Source: Prorocentrum cordatum (lineage: Eukaryota; Sar; Dinophyceae; Prorocentrales; Prorocentraceae). From it: 52,500 nt of DNA. Positions 16,947-26,664 of this stretch are shown piece by piece; the stretch's first letter is position 1, and every line of letters starts with the position of its first letter. A program made the position numbers and the translations under genes. The stretch covers positions 189,906 to 242,405 of the forward strand of contig CAUYUJ010012836.1 of NCBI GenBank assembly GCA_963575745.1. The letters run 5' to 3'. The notes beneath the pieces are model-generated. The model was not told where the DNA came from. It ran no database searches and was given only the letters and a program-made list of their open reading frames with translations.

Positions 16947-16959
16947 CGAGGCTACTCGC

Positions 16960-17050
16960 GCGCCCTTTCCTTGTAGGCAGCCGCTGCTGCTTAGCACTGT
17001 TTTTCCGCATAATGTAGAAGTGCGGTGCCTGCTCGTCTCCTCCCCCTCCG
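16960..17050 (+). other. Copia 3' untranslated region before the 3' LTR
   Basis: Non-coding after the TAG at 16944. A pyrimidine tract, CTCCTCCCCCTCCG (17037-17050), abuts the 3' LTR, where a purine-rich polypurine tract on this strand would be expected. Either plus-strand priming uses another site or this family differs. Confidence 0.5.
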
Positions 17051-17335
17051 ACTTTAAACGGAGAAGGTTAAAGGCGAGGTATAAATCGAGCATGTACCGC
17101 TGCCGTGCCTGGCTCAAGCCGGGCCCGGCCTAATATGTGATTGTGCCTCACCGAGGCGCACGACTTGCATCAGAGATCGGAAAATACCTTTTCCATTGAC
17201 GATGCCCATCCTATCCTTTACTCCAGATCCCATGCTTCGTCTTGCTCTCTTGCTCATGCGATATGAGCCAAAGCCTGGGATATGGCAGCGCTTAAAGCGT
17301 AACACATACCTAAGCTTACCAGCTTGTTTTCGACT
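17051..17335 (+). repeat. 3' long terminal repeat
   Basis: 285 bp, identical to 1022-1306 except G at 17288 (A at 1259). It is followed directly by the target duplication GTGGG. Confidence 0.95.
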
Positions 17336-17340
17336 GTGGG
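17336..17340. repeat. Target-site duplication GTGGG, right copy
   Basis: Matches 1017-1021 and abuts the 3' LTR end. Confidence 0.9.
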
Positions 17341-17381
17341 GCCCAGGCCACGCCGCTGGGGATGGGGATCGGTTAAACGAT
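17341..17381. mobile_element. Small inverted-repeat element copy A, right part
   Basis: Starts GCCCAGGCCACG, resuming the sequence interrupted at 1021, and ends with the right terminus ATCGGTTAAACGAT (17368-17381). Together with 882-1021 it aligns to the uninterrupted copy B. Confidence 0.75.
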
Positions 17382-17935
17382 GCTCATCCTCCGCTTCTCC
17401 TAGCGCGATGCATGTGTGTTGCCTTGTCTCGTCTTGTGAAACAGCCTCCTGGATCGCGTGGGCAGCGATGTTTGGCGTGTCCCCCGTCGGGAGTTGCCCC
17501 TCAACTTGTTTTGCATTCGGCCGCCTCGAGCCACGAAATAGCCACGACACGACATCGGGTTTAGCCACTCATAGCCATGTTCGGACACGAACTTCTTACA
17601 TACGAAATTTGTGTTTTACACGGTCGCATTAGACATGTTTAGTCTCTCGCACGCCACGCTTGAACAAGAACCAGGCGCGGCTATTCCGGGCTAGAACCTG
17701 TATCTTAGTATGTGTTGCACCGCGTTGAGCCGAGAGCAACGTCCTGGTTATTGCATCCGCGATGTTGCCATACATCTTCCTAAGTCCGAAGGTCCCTCAT
17801 CACAGGTCGTTGCAGGCAAGGCCTCCTCCTCCTCGCTGCAGCAAGAGGTGCCCCCCCTGGAAGAAAGACGATCACATCCCGCGGGCCTGCCATGTTCGGG
17901 CGAGAGCTCCGTCCCGAAAATGAGTTGCCTTCACT
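17382..17935. other. Intronic stretch between two small elements
   Basis: No coding signature, tandem repeat or RNA gene is visible. Short open frames here show no recognisable domain. Confidence 0.5.
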
Positions 17936-18125
17936 ATCGTTGAACCGATCACCATCCCCATCCCCATCCCCATCCCCATCCCGAGCCCCACCATCTCACC
18001 ACCCCAGTTGGGGACATGCCCCTCGAGACCCGAGTGGATCAGCCTTTATCCCCATCGAGGGGGGGGGGTAGACAAGCCAGTGGGGCCCAGACCGCGCGAG
18101 TGGGGATAGGGATCGGTTAAACGAT
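17936..18125. mobile_element. Small inverted-repeat element copy B, 190 bp, intact
   Basis: The left end ATCGTTGAACCGATC (17936) is complementary to the right end GATCGGTTAAACGAT (18111-18125). (CCCCAT)n follows the left end. The internal CCCCAGTTGGGG and CCCCTCG...CGAGTGG hairpins parallel copy A. It preserves GCCAGTGGGGCCCAG uninterrupted where copy A holds the copia element. Both copies are followed by GCTCAT, so the right end may extend six bases or reflect target preference. Confidence 0.75.
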
Positions 18126-19311
18126 GCTCATGCCTTGCACCCTTCGAACGAATGGTCGAGCAAGCGAAAAAGGCTGGACAATGAAGTTACGCGAGGCGTC
18201 CAGCGGATAGCCCGACTTTTGAAACAAAAACGAACCAAGCGTCCCACCCTCCTCCTCCTCCTCGTCCTCCTCCCCCTCTTTCCTCCTCCTCCTCCTCCTC
18301 TTCGTCCTCCTCCTCCTCCTCCTCCTCCTCCTCCTCCCAGCACGTGTTCAAGCCTCCAGTTCTTGCGTTTGACGAGCTCTTCCAGCTTCTGAGTCTTGGT
18401 TTGGATGAGCTCTCCCGCGGGAGCCCCCTTTTGAGAAAGGAGGTCGGAACTTGTGGTCCTCCGTGGCTGCTGCAGCCGTTGGAGCAGCATGCGCGCGGCG
18501 CTCAGGTGGGAGCCGCATTTCCAGACGACTGGCCCTCCGTGCACGAAGCTGCTGCAGGTGCTGAAGGCGAGTGTGCGCAGCGCCACGGCGAGAGCCCCTT
18601 GTCGTAGACGAGTGGTCCTTCGTCCTTGGGGTTGTTGCACTGTTGGGGCGGGCCGCGACGTTAAGACGATAGACTCGTTTCGGACACGACCGGCCTTCCA
18701 GAGCCAGGCTCTTACTTGGCGGGAGGGGCGCAGGGGAAGAGCATAGGTTTCGGGTGGGTTGTGAGGAAGTGTTGGAGAGCATTCGACGGCTCTAGGGGCT
18801 TGGGTGGCTTTGGTCGTTTGCCAATTGGCCCTCGTGTTTCCCTCCCTCCTTCATTTTCCGCCGCCCCCTCCCCTATTCCCTTTTCCTTTCCCAATCTCCC
18901 TCTTCTCTAGACTGCATCTTCCCCTCCCTCCCGTTCGACGCCTCCCTCCCCCACCCCTCAAGGTCCCCCTCGGTCAGCAGCTGGTAACCTCTGCAGACCT
19001 CCGAGAACCCCCCCGGAGCCGCCGCGATCCCGAAGACCAATGGAGATTCTCCGAAGGTCTCCGCTTCCCTCCTCTTACCTGCTCGGCCGGGAATGTCGCA
19101 CTCTTTTTCCGCCTCCCTCACCCCTCGCCTCTCTCTCTTCCGTCCTTTTTCCTCCCTCCTCCTCCTCCCCTTCCCTCCCCTCCCCCTCCCCATCCTCCCT
19201 CCCCATTTTCCCCCTGTTCCCTCCCTTCTGGCATCCCTCCTCGGGAAGGCAGGCTGGGGAGGGACGAGGTGCCGCTTCATGGGCCATCCACCCACCCACC
19301 CACCCAGCCAG
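18126..19311. other. 3' part of the chlH upstream intron
   Basis: Contains a (TCC)n tract (about 18254-18336) and polypyrimidine stretches (18836-18970, 19090-19230) ending in (CCCA)n and the acceptor CAGCCAG just before the exon at 19312. The 18340-18640 segment is open on both strands, but neither translation resembles ChlH or a family I know. Confidence 0.5.
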
Positions 19312-19413
19312 GCCATCAAGCTCGCGGCGGAGGCGGACGAGCCCGTCGAGCAGAATTTTGTTCGAAAGCACTCGTTGGAGCAGGCGAAGGAGTTGAACAT
19401 CTCCCTGCGGCAG
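19312..19413 (+). CDS. chlH: Magnesium chelatase subunit H, exon a (partial gene)
   Basis: ChlH is the large porphyrin-binding subunit of Mg-chelatase, which inserts Mg2+ into protoporphyrin IX at the first committed step of chlorophyll synthesis in the plastid. This 34-codon exon encodes [14 protein letters not shown] and [19 protein letters not shown], the block before the conserved TRVFSN motif in ChlH proteins. The acceptor is CCAG|GCC; the donor is CAG|GCGGGG, a GC-type donor permitted in dinoflagellates. Phase 0 at both ends. The preceding exon, expected to end in the family's FRDLF...LLDR block, is not in the window, so the intron upstream is at least 19.3 kb and holds the copia element. 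Confidence 0.88.
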
Positions 19414-20437
19414 GCGGGGTCGCGGGGTGGATGACAGGGATGGGGTGGAGGGCAACGCCTGAGTCATCAGAAGTATGAGCACAGTGGCGGTGCCAGATGA
19501 GGGGGGGACGAAGACCGGCAGGAGGTATCAGGTTGCATTGTGATGTAGGAGCGGGCGCAGGTATGCGGTGCCCGGGAGGCAGCAGGGATGGGATAGGGAG
19601 GAGGATGACGGTGGAGGCAGGTCGGGAGTGCGGAGGAAGAGTCAGTAGGAGGTGGACGGAAGATGAGGTGGAACTGTGGTCTGTCGATCGGCAGGTCGTA
19701 GCAGCCGTGGCTGCAGTAGGAGTTGCACGCGTAGTAGCAGTAGCCGTGGCGGTGCTAGTATTAGAAGGGATGGTAAGCATTTCAGCAGCAGAAGTTGTCG
19801 TAGTCGTCGCCACAGTCAAGTGGTAGTCAGGGGAAGCGGAGGCGGATGATAAGAAGGAGGTCGCTGGAATTTTGATTCAGGAGGAGGAGGGGTAGGAGGA
19901 GAAAGACGCGGAAAATCATGGGCAGGGGAAGAAGGGTATGCGCAACCTTCCACTCGAGCAAACAAATGCACCCCAGAACGCGCTCATCAAGGCGTTCCCC
20001 CTGTTACCTCCTATCTTTTCTTATCCCTCCTGACCTCCCTCCCTACCAACCCGACCTCCCTCAACTCACCTCCACCCCGTCTCTCGATTATCTACACCTC
20101 AACCCCCTTCACATCTTCCTACCCTCCCTCTGCCCTCCCGCCCTTTCCCCCCCTCCCATACCGCTCCGCTTCCCGTCCGCCCTCCTTCGCTCTCTTCCCC
20201 TCTCTTGCCCTCTCATCCCATGCCGTGCGTACCCTCAGCCAGGGAGACCTGGAGCGCAGTCGCCCACGCCCCTGACCAGGGGGGAGGGGGAAAAGGAGGA
20301 GAAGGAGGAGGAGGAGGAGTTCGGAGTTAGGAGCTAGTAGGAGGGGCAGGGAAGGGGGCAATTGGAGAGTGCCCTCTCTCCCATGTCCCCTCTCAGCGCA
20401 GTGCTGCCGCGTCTTGTGTGTCCGCCAGCGAAATCAG
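19414..20437 (+). other. chlH intron 1 (1,024 nt)
   Basis: Starts GCGGGG and ends AAATCAG. CAGGC occurs at both junctions. The first half is purine-rich (GGAGGATGACGG-type repeats, 19560-19900). The second half has polypyrimidine tracts (20000-20210) and a GGA run near 20285-20320. No gene seen. Confidence 0.75.
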
Positions 20438-20524
20438 GCTGCCACGCGCGTGTTCTCCAACGCGGCCGGGTCGTACTCCGCCAACGTTGGCATTGCTATT
20501 GAGAACGGCGGCAACATCGACGAG
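20438..20524 (+). CDS. chlH: Magnesium chelatase subunit H, exon b
   Basis: 29 codons encoding AATRVFSNAAGSYSANVG then IAIENGGNIDE. The RVFSN(A/S)xGSYS(A/S)N block is one of the best conserved in ChlH/BchH, so the assignment is firm. The acceptor is AATCAG|GCT. The best junction with the next exon is GAG|GACTTG, a GA donor, noncanonical but reported in dinoflagellates. Phase 0 at both ends and directly contiguous in protein with exon a. A few bases of slack exist because GAGGA is present at both intron ends. Confidence 0.9.
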
Positions 20525-21748
20525 GACTTGGCATGCTCCACGGGGGGGCAATGACGAGGTGAATCTTCACTGGGCCTGTCGGCCTTGTGTCCGATGATGT
20601 GCTTTTGTAGCAGTGGCACGCTTTCCCCCGTGATCCCGGGTCATCCTCGGCCAAGCAGGATCATCGCCATTTTCTTCCTCCTTTGTCATTCTATCATGTT
20701 TAAATTAAAGCATCCTCAGCCTGCTTCCTTTCTGGAGTGTTTTTCCCTCCGTATTCCCTCCGCGACCCTCCTTATTCCTGCATTATCTTTTTTCGTGCCA
20801 TCTCATTTTCTTCCCTCCTCGCTACCCCCTCCATGGTTGCTCCGTCCTTCTCTCGCCCCTTCTCCCTCCACTCCCCGTCCTATTCTCTCCTTCCCCCCCG
20901 CTCTTCGCTCCTCCTCCCTTCTGTTTCCACCTTCTAGTTAATCCTTCACCCACATCCTTCGTTCCTCTCCTCCCTCCTCCATCCCACCCTCCTCCCTTCA
21001 ATCCCCTGTCCGTCCTCCTACCTCGGTCCTTCGCAGGGCAGTTCTCTGAAAGTGGCACACCACTGTCCCAGCGATAGTCCTGCTGCTGCTCCTTCCCTCG
21101 CCTCGTCCTTGTCCTTGTCGTCGCTCTTCACATCCTCCTTTTCCTCGTCATCGCCACTTCCCTTCTTGTAAATCGCGTCCTCGTCCTCCCCCTCCCCACC
21201 CACCCCACCCACCCGCCCACCCTCAAGCTCATGCCTCCCCCTAATCCTTTAGCTATTGTCCATGTCTGCCTCCTCATTTTCCTCTACCTCTACCTCCCTT
21301 CCTCCCACCATCTTATCCCTTCTGCTTTCCCTGCGTATTTTGTTTTTCTTTTTGGGCATTCGTAGGGTGCTGGCTACCCAGCGACATCGTATGATACGGC
21401 TTGAGGCTGCGAAGCTGGAGGCTTTCCTGTTTGTAATCGTGGCATTCCTTGTCGTAGTCGTTGTAGGGTAAACTTCAGATTGCCTCCCCATACTCCCCTG
21501 AGCCATCCTCCCTCTGTACTTCCTCATCCATCCGTCCGTCCCATCTTTTTTTTTCCGTTTCCTCCTCAACCTCAGGCCTTCTCTTTTTCCCCCTCCATAC
21601 ATCCTTCGCTTCCCTATTCGTGTAACGCGCATCTTTTTGGTTCTTGAGGACATATCGGCTTGCGCATACTTCGGTCGACAGACGGGGGGCGTACCCTTTT
21701 TCCCCAAACTGTGCTTGCACTCAGGGGTTCTTACTCCTCTACGGTGAC

Positions 21749-21913
21749 TGAGCCCCAGCGGCTGTCCGGCTGGCTCGTCGCCGCCCGTCACCGCCGTCGC
21801 TACTGGGCCCCGGTGGTCGTCCAGCCGGCTCGTCGCTGCCGGTCGCCGCCCGTCCCCGTCGTCTTGGTGGGGCCCCAGTGGCGGTCCGGCCGGCTCGTCG
21901 CCACCCGTTGCCG
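21749..21913. repeat. GGCTCGTCGCC minisatellite, three units
   Basis: Three units of about 54-65 bp, each with a CCCAGTGG/CCCGGTGG-like start, GTCC(A/G)GCCGGCTCGTCG and a GCCCGTC/ACCCGTT end. It directly abuts the TTGCAT array. Confidence 0.7.
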
Positions 21914-21915
21914 CG

Positions 21916-23205
21916 TTGTTTTGAATTGTTTTGCATTGTTTTGCATTGCTTTGCATTTGCATTGCGTTGCATTGCATCGCAATGCATCGGTTTGCATCGC
22001 TTTTGGTCGATTTGCATCGCTTTTCATTGTTTTGTATTGTTCACCATCATATTGCACCGCCTTGCATTCCTTTACGTTGCTTTGACCTTTGCAGCGCATT
22101 GCAGCGTTGTGCATTGGTTGGAATCGCTTTGCATTGCGTTGTTTTGCTTTGCATTGCATTGCATTGCATTGCATCGTTTTGCATCAATTTGCATCGCAAT
22201 GCGTTGGTCTGCATTACGTTGCCTTGCGTTGGATTGCATTGATCGGTTTTGCATTGATGTGCATTGCTTTGCATTGTTTGTCATTGCTTCGCCTTGCTTT
22301 GCATTGCTTTGCATCGCAATGCATAATGTGTCAACGCTTTTCATTGTTGTCAATCGGTTTTTCACGGCTTTGCATTGCTTTGTATCGCTGCTCATCGATT
22401 TGCATCACTTTGCACTTTTTGCATTTCTTTGCATCGCAACGCGTTGCTTTGCATTGCCTTACATCGCAACGTATCGCGTTGCATTTGCATCGCAAGGCAT
22501 TACGTTGCATTGCATTACTTTGCATTGTTTGAATCGCTTTGCATTGATTTCAATTGCTTTGCACTACGTTGCGTTGCACTGCTGTGCATTTCTGTGCTTT
22601 TCTTTTTGTTGCATTGCTTGTCGTTGTTTTGTATTGCTTTGCATAGCTCCGCATTGCTGTACTTTGCTTTGAACCGCCTAGCACAAGTTGCATCGCTTTT
22701 TATCGCTGTGCATTGCTTCGCATTGCCATGCATCCCAGTGCATTGCGTAGTTTTGCATTGATTTGCACCGCCCTGCGTCGCTTCGCATTGCTTTATATTG
22801 TGTTGCGTTGCATTGCATTGCTTTTCATTGTTGTGCATGTCTTTGCATTACGTTGCGTTGCATTGTGTTGATTTGCATTGCCTTGCTTCGCCCTGCATCG
22901 CCTTGCATCGCTTTGCATCGCTTCGCATCACTTTGCATGGCAGTGCAACGCTTTGCATCGCCTGGCATCGCTTCTCATTTTTTCTCACTGCTTCGTATAG
23001 TTGTGCATTTTCTTGTATCGCGTTGTTGTGTTGTTTTGCATCGCCTTGCATCCCTGTGCGTTGTTTTGCATTATTATGCAACGCAATATAGTAGTTTGCA
23101 TTGCGTTACATCGCAACGCAGCGCATTGTATCGCTTTGCATTGCTTTGCATCGCTTTGCGTTGTTGTTTGCATTGCTTTGCATCGCTTTGTATTGATTCT
23201 GAAGG
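21916..23205. repeat. Degenerate TTTGCATTGC/TTTGCATCGC array, segment 1
   Basis: A 10-bp unit built from TTGCA pentamers with C/T variation, for about 1.3 kb. It is open in several frames (Leu/His/Cys/Ile/Ala-rich), which is a consequence of the repeat, not a gene. The part from about 22580 is duplicated, with the same variant order, in segment 2. Confidence 0.9.
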
Positions 23206-23825
23206 CCTGACGGCCGGTGCCATCGATCCTGAAAGACATCGACGACGACCAGGAGGGGGAGGAGAAGGAGAAGGAGGAGGAGGCGGAGAGAAGGAGGAGG
23301 AGGAGGAGAAGGAAGAGGACAAGGACTCCCCCCTGGGCCCCCCCCCTTGGGAGGAGGACCAGAGGAGAACCGGCGTGGGAGAGGGGAGGGGAAAGGGAGT
23401 GGGACCCCCAGGGATGGATGCGTATCTGACTCCTCCCCCTCCTGGGACTCCTCCCCACCCGGGGAGGAAGACCCGAGGAGCACCGGCGCGGCGCGCCGGA
23501 GAAAGACCGGCGTGGGAGAGGAGGACCCCCAGAGGCGATGCGAATCTGACCCACCCCGCCCCCCCCTGGACCCCCCCCCTGCTGGGGAAAGGACAAACGG
23601 AAGGGGCTTCCTTTTGACGTAATGAGGACGTGGATGGAATTCCCTCAAGCTGCGAACCCGTTCCCCGAACGAGGAAGGCTTCTCTCTCTCTCTTTCTCTT
23701 TCTCTCTTTCTCTCTCCCGACGGGAGAGGACTATGGGAAAGAGGGGATGAAAGAAGGCTCCCCGTCGACGGGACCAGACAGACACCCCACACACGCCGAC
23801 AGGGTCGGCGGATTTCATTTGTTTT
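23206..23825. other. 620-bp insertion splitting the TTGCAT array
   Basis: Unrelated sequence: GGA-rich (23245-23330), then two diverged copies of a unit of roughly 120 bp containing ACCGGCGTGGGAGAGG and GACCCCCAG...GATGCG(T/A)ATCTGAC (23370-23430, 23505-23550), then a (TCTCTT)n tract (23681-23715). Ends are not clearly inverted repeats. Confidence 0.55.
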
Positions 23826-24637
23826 TCGTTCCGTTGCTTTGCATTTCTGTGCATTGCTGTGTTTTGCTTTTTGTTGTGTTGGTTGTCGTTGTTTTGTATT
23901 GCTTCGCATAGCTCCGCATTGCCTTGCATTGCTTTGAACCGCCTTGCACAAGTTGCATCGCTTTTTATCGCTGTGCATTGCTTTTGCATTGCTTTGCATT
24001 GCCATGCATCCCAATGCATTGGTTCGCATTGCGTTGCACCCCAACGCATTGCTTGGGGTTGCTGTGAATCGCATTGCGTAGTTTTGCATTGATTTGCACC
24101 GCTGTGCGTTGCTTCGCATTGCTTAATGTTGCATTGCATTGTATTGCTTTTCATTGTGCATGTCTTTGCAATACGTTGCGTTGCATTGCGTTGATTTGCA
24201 TCGCGTTGCATCACTTTGCATCGTTTTGCAACGCTTCGCATCACTCTGCATGGCAATGCATCGCCTGGCATCGCCTGGCATCGCTTTTCACTGCTTCTCA
24301 CCGCTTCGTTTTGTTGCGCATTGTCTTGTATCGCGTTGCTGTGTTGTGTTGAATGACTTTGCATCGCTGTGCGCTGTTTTCGCGTTATTACGACATGCAA
24401 CATGTGACTTGCATTGCATTGCATCGCACCGCAGCACATTGTATCGTTTTGTATTGCTTTGTATCGCTTTGCGTTTTTGTCCGCACTGCTTTGCATTGCG
24501 TTGCGTTGCTTCGCATTGCGTTGCATGGTGATACTTTGCATTGCATTGTTGTGTTGTTTGCCTTTGCATGAACTGCCATTCCTTTGCACCGCGTTGTCGT
24601 CGCTTTTCATTCTTTGCGTCACTTTGCATAAATTGCT
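23826..24637. repeat. TTGCAT array, segment 2 (duplicate of part of segment 1)
   Basis: Same degenerate 10-mers. The order of rare variants (GAACCGCC, CACAAGTTGCATCG, TTTTTATCGCTG, CATAGCTCCGC) parallels 22620-22720, so this is a segmental duplication, not independent amplification. Confidence 0.8.
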
Positions 24638-25306
24638 GACGCTTCGCGAATCCCCACCAGCCCATCCAGAAACGATGCCCAGAGGAATTGCCTCGAACAG
24701 GGAAGTGGGCAGCACACAGAGGAAACCATTATGAGACATCTTGGGATATGTTGAGCCATCTTGGAGGTCGTTTTGGGCTCTCCCAGGCGCTCTTGGAGTC
24801 ATCTTAATCAGTCCCGCCCCCAAGAGGCCAACATGTGGCTAAAACCTTTTGTAACATCAATGAGTTGGTATTCTCGCCGAGGCCTCTTGGAGCATCTTGG
24901 GTGCCTCTGGGGGGTCTCTTGGAGCCTTTTGGGGGTCTCTTGGGGGCCTCCTGGGGGCCTCTTGGGGGCCTCTTGGAGCCACCTTGGGGCCATCTTGGGA
25001 CCTCTTGGGGCCTCCTGGGCGCTTCTTGGGGCCGTCTTGGAGGATATCGATCAAACAAGAGGGGAGCATTAATTAGCGTCCCCCCCCCAGGAGGCCAAAA
25101 TGGGGCCAAAGTCTTAGTAAAACCAATAATTGTGGCTTCCTCGCCGAGGCCGTTTGGACGCTCCGACGACTTGCGGAACCCCCTGTCTTGGTCCATGGGG
25201 AGGGGGTAGGGGGAGGGGTAAACCCCTCCCCGAAGGGGAAGAAGGAGGAGTGGAAGAGGAAACTCCCTAAACCACCGACGCCCAGAGGCTGGTGGGATTT
25301 GCAACG
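24638..25306. mobile_element. Inverted-repeat element, copy 1 (669 bp), inside the TTGCAT array
   Basis: Left end GACGCTTCGCGAATCCCC then ACCAGCC; right end GGCTGGTGGGATTTGCAACG. The terminal repeats ATCCCCACCAGCC / ATCCCACCAGCC differ by one C, as they do in the larger copy at 37262-40460. The interior is a CTCTTGGGGGC-type minisatellite (24880-25045), a GATCAAACAAGAGGGG block, and a perfect 9-bp hairpin at 25210-25231. TTGCAT repeats resume on both sides. Confidence 0.7.
25210..25231. repeat. Perfect hairpin GGGGAGGGG-TAAA-CCCCTCCCC
   Basis: A 9-bp stem with a TAAA loop, subterminal in copy 1 and conserved exactly at 40360-40381 in copy 2 while the surrounding sequence diverges. Confidence 0.9.
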
Positions 25307-25485
25307 TTTTGTATTTTTTGTGCATTGCTTTGTATCGCCAATGCTTGGTTTGCATTGCTTTGGATCGCAATGCGCAGCATTGCATCGCTGTGTATTGATT
25401 TACATGGCGTTGTATCGATTTGCGTTTCTTTGTATTGCCTGGCATTGCACTGTATTGATTTGCGTCATTATTAATCGCTTCGCTC
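25307..25485. repeat. TTGCAT array, segment 3
   Basis: Same degenerate unit, for example TGCATTGCTTTGTATCGC, resuming directly after the element's right end. Confidence 0.8.
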
Positions 25486-25837
25486 ATGCCGCCGGCCCTG
25501 GAGCCCTCTTTAGGGCCTCTTGGGGGCCTCTTGGGGACCTCTTGGGAGTCTCTTGGGGCTCCTTGGCGGCGTTTTGGAGGCCCCCAGGGCCTCTTGGGGG
25601 GCTCTTGGGGGTAGTCGATTGCGGCTCCCCCCTCGGAGGCCACGATCCTCGTGAGGGGTGTCGAAAAATACCCTCCCCTGGAGTGGTCTGGTGGCTTCTC
25701 CCGGGCTTCTCTCGGGACCTTGCCGGGGTACTTTTCGTCCGGGGGCCCCCAGGGGCCGCTCCGCGCGCGCGAACTAGAAATATTGTTAACAAGTTACCGG
25801 AGATCTTAGCACGCCTTTGGCCCGTTGGGCCGGCGAA
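25486..25837. repeat. GCCTCTTGGGGG minisatellite insertion in the array
   Basis: CTCTTGGGGGCC units (25510-25610), then unrelated GC-rich sequence to 25837. Same minisatellite family as in the inverted-repeat elements, but no matching termini were recognised. Confidence 0.65.
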
Positions 25838-25925
25838 TTTTGCATCGCAGCGCATTTCTTTACATTGCGTCGCACTGCGTTGCACTGCGTCGCGTTGCGT
25901 TGCATAGCGTTACATTGCGTTCGAC
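25838..25925. repeat. TTGCAT array, segment 4
   Basis: Last short piece of the array (TTGCATCGCAGCGCATTTC, GTTGCATAGCG), ending before unique sequence. Confidence 0.75.
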
Positions 25926-26664
25926 CACATAATTTGGATCACACGCATTGCGTCAAAATGATGGCACCACATCGATGCCACCACCTAGATTGCGCCGCAG
26001 ATGCTACACTGTTTGTTTGTCAGCGCTGGCTAGCATTCACAATCGGGCGCTCGCATGGGTGGCGGGCGCACCAGAAGCTCGTCTTTCAAGATGGCGCTTT
26101 CTTTACCCATCCTCCCAGAGCAGCCCTGCTCCACCCTCCTCCAGCCTCCTCTTCCTTCTCCTTTCTCCAACCTCCTACCACATCAGTCCTCCTCCTGCAC
26201 CCTCTTGACCTACTCCGAACGTCGAGACCACTTCCAGATCGCGTCGTGACTATGACTTAGCGACGGATCTAGCCCATACAACTACACACATTTCAACAGT
26301 GATGCAGGATCCTCGATCCCCCTGCTGCTGCTGTGCCTCCTCCTTCTCCCTCCCTCCACCTCCCACCTCCTACCCCCACTTCTCCTCTAGCCTCCTTTCC
26401 TCCTTTCTCCCTACTCCACTTCTCTCTTCGTCTCTCCTCCTCCCTTCTCCCTCCTCTAGCCCTCCTTCACCTCCCCCTCTCACTGGACAGTAGCAATGGC
26501 CAACGGGACTCGCTGTCCGCGCCGCCGCGGACGCTGTTCTCTAAAGAAAAAGCCGCCTGCGCAACAGCGGCCGCTGTCGGTTTTGAACGCGTACGCCTTG
26601 AATGCACCAGCATGGAATAATATAAGATAGGCCCACGGTTCTACTTTCTTGGTCTCTAGAGCTG
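25926..26664. other. Unique intronic sequence with polypyrimidine tracts
   Basis: Pyrimidine-rich stretches at 26110-26210 and 26320-26490 (TCCTCC, CTCCCT). No domain-bearing ORF, RNA gene or element end recognised. Confidence 0.5.

Larger units (their letters stand above)
1428..16959 (+). repeat. Dispersed GCGGG-GNNA-CCCGC hairpin family, about 53 copies
   Basis: A 5-bp stem and 4-nt loop (some 5-nt), almost always G..A in the loop (GCCA, GTCA, GACA, GCAA, GCTA, GAAA). Start positions: 1428, 1453, 1562, 1577, 2400, 2595, 3345, 3503, 3723, 3759, 4008, 4602, 4632, 4650, 5397, 5415, 5433, 5556, 5634, 6787, 7016, 7034, 7508, 7535, 7553, 7893, 8046, 8199, 8217, 8670, 8781, 8799, 8817, 9864, 9887, 9911, 9935, 10178, 10241, 10292, 11483, 11723, 12800, 12818, 12836, 12854, 12872, 14279, 14935, 16374, 16894, 16927, 16946. 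Paired changes keep the stem: GCGGA/TCCGC (2595, 5556, 8670, 10292), GCGGC/GCCGC (4650, 12818, 12836, 12854), GCGAG/CTCGC (16927, 16946). Reading phase varies (AGPPA, RGHPP, SGATR). Copies avoid the integrase and RT cores. I saw none outside this element. Confidence 0.92.
1022..17335 (+). mobile_element. Ty1/copia LTR retrotransposon, 16.3 kb
   Basis: Complete element with two 285-bp LTRs, a primer-binding site abutting the 5' LTR, GTGGG target duplications, and the order protease, integrase, reverse transcriptase, RNase H that defines Ty1/copia. The LTRs differ at one position (A1259 versus G17288; about 99.6% identity), so insertion was recent. At 16.3 kb it is about three times a typical copia element. 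The extra length holds a Tpt1-like domain, a RING finger, methyltransferase-like regions and long Ala/Gly/Pro linkers. The coding capacity lies in several frames: gag (frame of 1173), Tpt1-like ORF (frame of 5858), RING-protease (frame of 7323), methyltransferase-integrase-RT (frame of 9887, with one TGA), RNase H (frame of 15930). At least one break is an evident 1-nt deletion, so this copy is probably defective. Confidence 0.95.

Noticed and set aside
18128-18640. Minus-strand frame with a KLEELVKRKNW segment
   Set aside because: Half is poly-Gly from a (TCC)n tract; the rest matches no family, and the opposite strand is equally open.
17382-19311. Missing upstream chlH exon
   Set aside because: All three + frames were read for the block expected before [11 protein letters not shown]; nothing matched.
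21878-24823. Long open frames on both strands rich in Leu/His/Cys/Ala or Gln/Asn/Lys
   Set aside because: They are translations of the TTGCAT array, open because the 10-mer lacks stops; no start context, domain or codon signal.
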